Position numbers and translations under genes: made by a program. Source: JBLIOB01 sp047639575 (GTDB lineage Bacteria; Bacteroidota; Bacteroidia; Flavobacteriales_D; Parvicellaceae). Taken from it: DNA of 18,469 nucleotides. Positions within the stretch are counted from its first letter, which is position 1, and every line of letters starts with the position of its first letter. The stretch spans positions 1 to 18,469 of the forward strand of contig JBLIOB010000055.1 of NCBI GenBank assembly GCA_047639575.1, read 5' to 3'. The notes beneath the pieces are model-generated. The model had not been told where the DNA came from. It saw only the letters and a program-made list of their open reading frames with translations, and ran no database searches. Positions 13,897 through 18,469 of this stretch are shown here, piece by piece.

Positions 13897-15960
13897 CTAT
13901 TTGATACCGTGCATCATTCTCACTAACCATTTTCTCATTAAGAAAATAATCAGAGCCACTACACCCGGCAGGCCGACATAGATTAAGAAGAACTTAGATA
14001 GAGACATTTGCTCAGAAAGACCTTCCATCATCGCGCCAGTTGTTCCAGCTAGTTTGTTTCCCATTGCTGAAGCAAAGAACCACACACCGAACATTAGTCC
14101 AACTAATTTCTTAGGTGATAGCTTACTTACGAATGATAATCCTACTGGAGATATACAGAGTTCACCCCAAGTATGGAATAAGAATGCAAATACTAACCAG
14201 ATCATACTGACCTTGTCAAATGGCTGCCCACTAACAATTCCTTGAGCACCTAAGGCTAAGAATCCAAACCCGAGAGCTAAGAAAATCATTCCTAAAGCAA
14301 ACTTGATCGGAGCTGAAGGATTCCAGCGTTTCTCCCAAATTTTAGAGAATACAGGAGCAAATAGAATTATAAACAAAGAGTTCAAGATCTGGAACCATGA
14401 TGCGGTAACTTGTGTCTCATCATCCATTTGTCTTATAACGGAGCCTTGGAAAGCAGTTTTATATTCCGCTAGATCTTCTTTTGGAACAAACCTCAATTTA
14501 TCATCGGAAATAATTGCATTAAAACCTTCCTTATCGGCAAGCATATTATTCACACTCAAAGTGCCCGTTTCAGTTTTACTGTAGGTATAACTTCCTTTTA
14601 TCTCGAGTCCATTTTCGCCAAAAGTACGTGTGCCAACTTTATCCCATGAAGTAAATGTGGGAATAGTATCCTTATAATGGGCGCTTAGGTAACCATTGGC
14701 ATCAATTTTACCTTCAGTCAACGTTATCAAGACTTGGTCAGGATTTAGAATGGTGTCGTGAAAGTCTCCAGACACATCATGCGTGTACGTGACTTCGTAC
14801 GTATTCATTGTAAACTCTCGGTTTACTTTCCAAATACATAAACCCCATATAATGACAAAACTGAAAGCAAGTATAACATTGGATAAAGCAAATTTCTTGA
14901 AAGTCGCCTTAAACAGCATAATTAGTACATAACTAATTATCATCATAGGTACGATCGTTAAAATCGCATCTATCCACTTAAAGGCAACTGCTCCTCCGCC
15001 CTGTAGAGTTCTTTGAGTGTAGTCTTTAGCAAATAAGTTCATTGAACCACCAGCTTGTTCAAAACACATCCAGAAAATAACTGAGAAAATAGCTAGGAAC
15101 GTAACTACAATTAATCGCTGAGTTGTTATTTTCTTAGCAACTTTTGATTTGACGTATGACTTTAGCTTTTCTTTATGAGTAGAGCTGGCTGTAGGTGTTT
15201 CACTTTCAATTCGAGCATTTAAAGCAGCTTCATCAAATCCTTCAAGGTTTGCTTTTTCTTCTTCTTCAGATTCTATTATTTTTTCTAACGATGTCTCGAG
15301 TGGTTCATCGCCAAGGTTAGGTTTAAGACCAATTTGATCAAATATCTTTCTACCGAAATAAAACATGACCATACCAAAGAACATAAAGATTCCTGCTAAT
15401 CCGAATCCATAACTCCATCCAATTTTCTCTCCGATATAACCACAGAGCAAAATACCTAAGAATGCACCTGCATTAATTCCCATATAGAATATGGTATATC
15501 CTGCATCCTTTTTGGCGGCATCATTATCTTTATAGAGTTGGCCAACCATCGAAGAAATGTTCGGTTTAAAGAAACCATTTCCAACAACTAACAAGACTAA
15601 TCCTAAGTAAAAGAAGAACTCTGTCTCAAACGCCATAGAGGCGTGCCCTAATGTCATTAGGAGTGCACCAAGAATAATGGCCCATCGATAACCCATTAAT
15701 TTATCGGCAAGTAATCCACCTAATATAGGTGTGATGTAAACATACATCGTATACGTACCATATAATAAAAGTGCTTGTTCAGTACTCCATTCCCATCCAC
15801 CGGTGGCTGCTTCACTAACCAGAAACAATACCAATAAGGCTCGCATTCCGTAGTAAGAGAATCTTTCCCACATTTCAGAGAAAAACAATACGAAAAGAGC
15901 TGCCGGGTGGTCCATCACCCGAAGATCTTTAGTAAAGTTTGTGTTGTTTTTTTGACTCAT
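13897..15960 (-). CDS. POT/PTR2 family proton-coupled peptide transporter
   Basis: 687 residues, long for bacterial POTs (about 450-520). It should import di- and tripeptides with protons across the inner membrane. Motifs: EMWERFSYYG (29-38, the ExxERFxYYG proton-coupling motif of TM1), GNGFFKPNISSMVGQLY (127-143), FEQAGGSMNLFA (300-311, TM7) and WGELCISPVGLSFVSKLSP (598-616). A charged cytoplasmic linker (about 204-280) separates the two six-helix halves. Between TM7 and TM8 (WFQILNSLFIILFAPVFSKI, 522-541) sits an insert with two extra membrane helices (about 327-350, 357-377) and a hydrophilic, strand-rich domain (about 378-515). By topology that domain should be periplasmic. Single gene with its own terminator, divergent from the M1 peptidase gene. 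Confidence 0.93.
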   Translation of the reverse strand: MSQKNNTNFTKDLRVMDHPAALFVLFFSEMWERFSYYGMRALLVLFLVSEAATGGWEWSTEQALLLYGTYTMYVYITPILGGLLADKLMGYRWAIILGALLMTLGHASMAFETEFFFYLGLVLLVVGNGFFKPNISSMVGQLYKDNDAAKKDAGYTIFYMGINAGAFLGILLCGYIGEKIGWSYGFGLAGIFMFFGMVMFYFGRKIFDQIGLKPNLGDEPLETSLEKIIESEEEEKANLEGFDEAALNARIESETPTASSTHKEKLKSYVKSKVAKKITTQRLIVVTFLAIFSVIFWMCFEQAGGSMNLFAKDYTQRTLQGGGAVAFKWIDAILTIVPMMIISYVLIMLFKATFKKFALSNVILAFSFVIIWGLCIWKVNREFTMNTYEVTYTHDVSGDFHDTILNPDQVLITLTEGKIDANGYLSAHYKDTIPTFTSWDKVGTRTFGENGLEIKGSYTYSKTETGTLSVNNMLADKEGFNAIISDDKLRFVPKEDLAEYKTAFQGSVIRQMDDETQVTASWFQILNSLFIILFAPVFSKIWEKRWNPSAPIKFALGMIFLALGFGFLALGAQGIVSGQPFDKVSMIWLVFAFLFHTWGELCISPVGLSFVSKLSPKKLVGLMFGVWFFASAMGNKLAGTTGAMMEGLSEQMSLSKFFLIYVGLPGVVALIIFLMRKWLVRMMHGIK

Positions 15961-16148
15961 TTAATTATGATTTTTTAACAGCCGTGAATTTAGAACAATT
16001 TTTTGAATCAGAAAGGTCTCGGTTTTACAGGTGGCGGAAATAATACTGCAGTTCATCTACAGTTTTCTCCAGTCAGCAGAATTTTAACACGGTCAGATCG
16101 TTAATTACCTTACTTTTAGCTCAGATTTTTAAAATTAGTTTAGTTTTT
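15961..16148. other. Intergenic region between divergent POT and M1 genes
   Basis: 188 bases that must hold both promoters. No good TAnnTTTG box with a matching TTG at the right spacing was found on either strand; the nearest is TACTTTTA at 16111-16118 (plus), one mismatch from consensus and lacking a -33 partner. No reading frame or hairpin of note. Confidence 0.4.
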
Positions 16149-18032
16149 ATGAAACGACTTGCAACAATAATCGCTCCACTACTACTTATAGGAATGTGGG
16201 CATGTGGAGAAGGAGAAGTAACGAATGCTGTAGAGTCAGATGTCGTTGAAAGTGTTGATTCTGTAATGATTACAGAACCAATTGACGATCATACTTTGTC
16301 TAATTATAAAGACGTTCAAGTAACACACGTTCATTTAAATCTTGAAGTTGATTTTGAAAAAGAGATCTTAAAAGGGTCCGTGGTTCACACGATTAAAAAT
16401 GAAAAAGGCTTTACAAAAGTAATTTTCGATTCAAAGAATTTAAATATTCAAGGAGTTCAAGTAGATGGTGCTGATGCAGTGTATGAGGTAGGGGAATACG
16501 ATGAGTTATTAGGTTCTCCATTGAATGTTACTATTACAGCAGAATCTAATAAAGTTGAAATTTTCTACGAAACTACTCCAGAAACAGAGGCGCTTGACTG
16601 GGTTGATCCTTCATTAACGCTTGGTAAAATACATCCATACGTATTTACTCAAGGTCAATCAATTTTGACTAGAACTTGGATTCCTTTAATGGACACGCCT
16701 GGTTTAAGAGTAACGTATTCTGCAGACATGAAAGTTCCAGCTGAACTTATGGCTGTGATGAGTGCTGACAATCCTACTGAGAAAAATCCAGAAGGAAAAT
16801 ATCACTTCGAAATGACGAATCCTGTTCCTTGTTACCTAATGGCTTTGGCTGTCGGAGATTTGGAATTTGCTCCATTGGATCACAGAACTGGTGTTTATAC
16901 AGAACATGCAATGTTAGAGGCTTGTGTTAACGAATTTAAAGATGTTCCCCAGATGGTTAATAAAGCCGAAGGATTATACGGACCTTACTTATGGGGTAGA
17001 TATGACATTATCGTTTTACCTCCAAGTTTCCCGTTTGGAGGAATGGAAAATCCAATGTTAACATTTGCTACACCTACTATTATTGCTGGTGATGGATCAT
17101 TAGTTTCTTTAGTTGCGCACGAATTAGCACATAGTTGGAGTGGGAACTTAGTAACCAATGCAACCTGGAATGACTTCTGGTTAAACGAAGGATTCACCGT
17201 ATACTTTGAAAGAAGAATCATGGAGGAAGTATATGATAAAGACTTTGCTGATATGTTAGCAATTCTTGGATACCAAGATCTTCAAGGTAGTTTAAAGTCT
17301 CAGAAACCAGCAGATCAAATCTTAAAACTTAAATTATCTGGAAGACACCCAGATGATGGGATGACCGACATTGCTTATGAAAAAGGATGTTTCTTTTTGA
17401 AAATGATTGAAGAAGCGACTGGTAGAGAGAAGTTTGACGTGTTCTTAAAAGAATACTTTGAGGTTTATAAATTCCAAACACTTACTACGGAAGATTTCAT
17501 TACATACTTGAATAAGGCTTTGCTTGATCCAAATGACTTAGACTTAAACGTACAAGAATGGGTTTATGAGCCAGGAGTTCCTGCAAATTGTCCTGTTGTT
17601 GTTTCAGAAGCTTTTAATGAAGTGGAAAGACAAATGAATGCCTTCTATTTGAATAATGATGTAAATGAAATTAAAGGAATCGAATGGAGCTACAAGGAGT
17701 GGTATCATTTACTTTCAAATTTAAAGGATGAAACTTCTGTTTCTCAAATGGAAGCTTTAGATGCTAAATTCGATTTCTCAAATAACGGAAACAGCGAAAT
17801 CGCTTTTATTTGGTTTGAAAAATCAATTCGATTTGGGTACAAGGCAATTGATCAGAAATTAGAAGATTTCTTGGTAAGAGTCGGTAGAAGAAAATTCTTA
17901 ACTCCTTTGTACAAAGCCTTAAAAGAAACTGATCAATTAGATCGTGCACTGGAAATATACGCGAAAGCCAGACCGAACTATCATTCAGTGTCATTCCACA
18001 CGATGGATGCATTGCTGGGATACGAAGCTTAG
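16149..18032 (+). CDS. M1 family aminopeptidase lipoprotein (leukotriene A4 hydrolase-like)
   Basis: 627 residues. Residues 1-19 are a lipoprotein-type signal (APLLLIGMWAC), with Cys19 as the likely lipid anchor; the box is loose. A beta-rich N-domain (about 45-245) is followed by the catalytic domain. This holds GGMEN (297-301, variant of the GxMEN substrate-binding motif), HELAHSW (324-330) and Glu347 in WLNEGF, together the zinc site HExxH-x18-E, and Tyr410 in AYEKG as transition-state stabiliser. About 480-627 is a helical C-terminal domain as in LTA4H/aminopeptidase B relatives. It removes N-terminal amino acids from peptides, here probably at the periplasmic or outer-membrane face. Context with the POT transporter, transcribed divergently 188 bases away, suggests peptide scavenging (inference). 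Confidence 0.94.
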   Translation: MKRLATIIAPLLLIGMWACGEGEVTNAVESDVVESVDSVMITEPIDDHTLSNYKDVQVTHVHLNLEVDFEKEILKGSVVHTIKNEKGFTKVIFDSKNLNIQGVQVDGADAVYEVGEYDELLGSPLNVTITAESNKVEIFYETTPETEALDWVDPSLTLGKIHPYVFTQGQSILTRTWIPLMDTPGLRVTYSADMKVPAELMAVMSADNPTEKNPEGKYHFEMTNPVPCYLMALAVGDLEFAPLDHRTGVYTEHAMLEACVNEFKDVPQMVNKAEGLYGPYLWGRYDIIVLPPSFPFGGMENPMLTFATPTIIAGDGSLVSLVAHELAHSWSGNLVTNATWNDFWLNEGFTVYFERRIMEEVYDKDFADMLAILGYQDLQGSLKSQKPADQILKLKLSGRHPDDGMTDIAYEKGCFFLKMIEEATGREKFDVFLKEYFEVYKFQTLTTEDFITYLNKALLDPNDLDLNVQEWVYEPGVPANCPVVVSEAFNEVERQMNAFYLNNDVNEIKGIEWSYKEWYHLLSNLKDETSVSQMEALDAKFDFSNNGNSEIAFIWFEKSIRFGYKAIDQKLEDFLVRVGRRKFLTPLYKALKETDQLDRALEIYAKARPNYHSVSFHTMDALLGYEA

Positions 18033-18038
18033 TCTAAA

Positions 18039-18469
18039 TTAAAGAAACTCGGATTTGTGCTCAGCTAAAAACTGAGTTCCTAGGTCTAAACCTAGTCTGT
18101 AGTCCGATGTCAATTTAAGTTTGGATGTTGAATAGCTGCCCGTTGCTAATTCTTTCTCTGGTGCAATTTCTATAATTTTCACCCCTTTTGGATTTTCCTT
18201 GATGTAGTCAATACTGTCATTATAATAAACGTGATCTTCAGAAAATCGTTTACTCAACCCTGGATTATCTCGATGCCAGAAGCCACCAAACCATCCAAAG
18301 TAACTCCACTCTAGCTTTTGATCAGCTGGCATTGTGCGTATTACAACCACTTTATCTGCGCCTAGTTCAACAGCTCTCTTTATTGGAATCGGGTCGCTCC
18401 AACCACCGTCCATTAATTTTAAATCATCAAACATGCAATAACCCTTTGTTAAAAACGGTAGCGTAGAAG
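18039..18469 (-). CDS. Patatin-like phospholipase family protein, C-terminal part
   Basis: The frame enters from the right window edge and ends at 18039; 142 residues are visible and the N-terminal part, including the GxSxG nucleophile motif, is missing. The visible part reads LPFLTKGYCMFDDLKLMDGG, followed by WSDPIPIKRAVELGADKVVV. DGG carries the catalytic Asp of the Ser-Asp dyad of patatin lipases, and the DPIPIKRA/GADKVVVIRT pattern is typical of the bacterial family. The tail KIIEIAPEKELATGSYSTSK and a final helix match bacterial patatins of the RssA/YjjU kind. The role would be hydrolysis of membrane lipid acyl esters; location cannot be told without the N-terminus. An ATG at 18434 is internal, because the frame stays open and family-like upstream of it. 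Convergent with the M1 gene, six bases apart. Confidence 0.82.
   Translation of the reverse strand, partial: STLPFLTKGYCMFDDLKLMDGGWSDPIPIKRAVELGADKVVVIRTMPADQKLEWSYFGWFGGFWHRDNPGLSKRFSEDHVYYNDSIDYIKENPKGVKIIEIAPEKELATGSYSTSKLKLTSDYRLGLDLGTQFLAEHKSEFL

Noticed and set aside
18078..18100. Short perfect palindrome CTAGGT-CTAA-ACCTAG
   Set aside because: It lies inside the patatin coding frame, has no T-run, and is short enough to occur by chance.
1..18469. A defence island, toxin-antitoxin pair, prophage or integrated element
   Set aside because: No nuclease, methyltransferase, integrase, transposase, reverse transcriptase or STAND-type motif was found, and gene content is uniform in composition by eye.

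Overview
The window looks like chromosomal DNA of a member of the Bacteroidota, most likely a flavobacterial or marine relative. The evidence is a secreted protein with a type IX secretion (T9SS) C-terminal sorting domain, a bacillithiol-linked YtxJ protein, a dipeptidyl-peptidase-IV-type S9 enzyme, an LTA4-hydrolase-type M1 lipoprotein, a long Bacteroidota-style POT transporter, AT-rich sequence, and weak or absent Shine-Dalgarno sites with some TTG/GTG starts. No rRNA, tRNA, CRISPR array, transposase, phage gene or known defence island was seen. The genes are mostly housekeeping or envelope genes, with some uncharacterised ones among them.

Layout. 1-458 (-) is the N-terminal part of an M23-type lipoprotein, cut by the window edge. 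591-2774 (+) is a secreted CotH-kinase protein. 2761-4231 (-) is a three-gene unit: ECF sigma factor, short single-membrane-pass protein (candidate anti-sigma), and a His/Pro-rich periplasmic Spy/CpxP/CnrX-like protein. 4353-4718 (+) is ytxJ. 4709-5794 (-) is an unrecognised secreted protein. 5878-6039 (+) is a possible 53-residue gene that ends at a hairpin shared with citrate synthase gltA (6106-7407, -).

7497-12141 (-) is a tightly packed four-gene run: S9 dipeptidyl peptidase, secreted thioredoxin-like protein, a 47-residue membrane protein, and a two-TM potassium-channel-like protein with fifteen exact 12-residue repeats in front of its membrane part. The small membrane gene shares a four-base GTGA overlap with the channel gene, so the two are probably translationally coupled. 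12209-13639 (+) is an FAD-linked 2-hydroxyacid oxidase. 13704-13822 is a large structured inverted repeat. 13897-15960 (-) is a peptide/proton symporter with its own terminator. 16149-18032 (+) is the M1 aminopeptidase lipoprotein. 18039-18469 (-) is the C-terminal end of a patatin-like phospholipase, cut by the window edge.

How the genes may work together. Three genes fit peptide use: the S9 dipeptidyl peptidase, the M1 aminopeptidase and the POT importer could trim peptides in the envelope and import di- and tripeptides. The sigma unit resembles envelope or metal-stress sensing loci. The channel with its small partner is the least explained part of the window. All functions are inferred from motifs read by eye; no database search was run.
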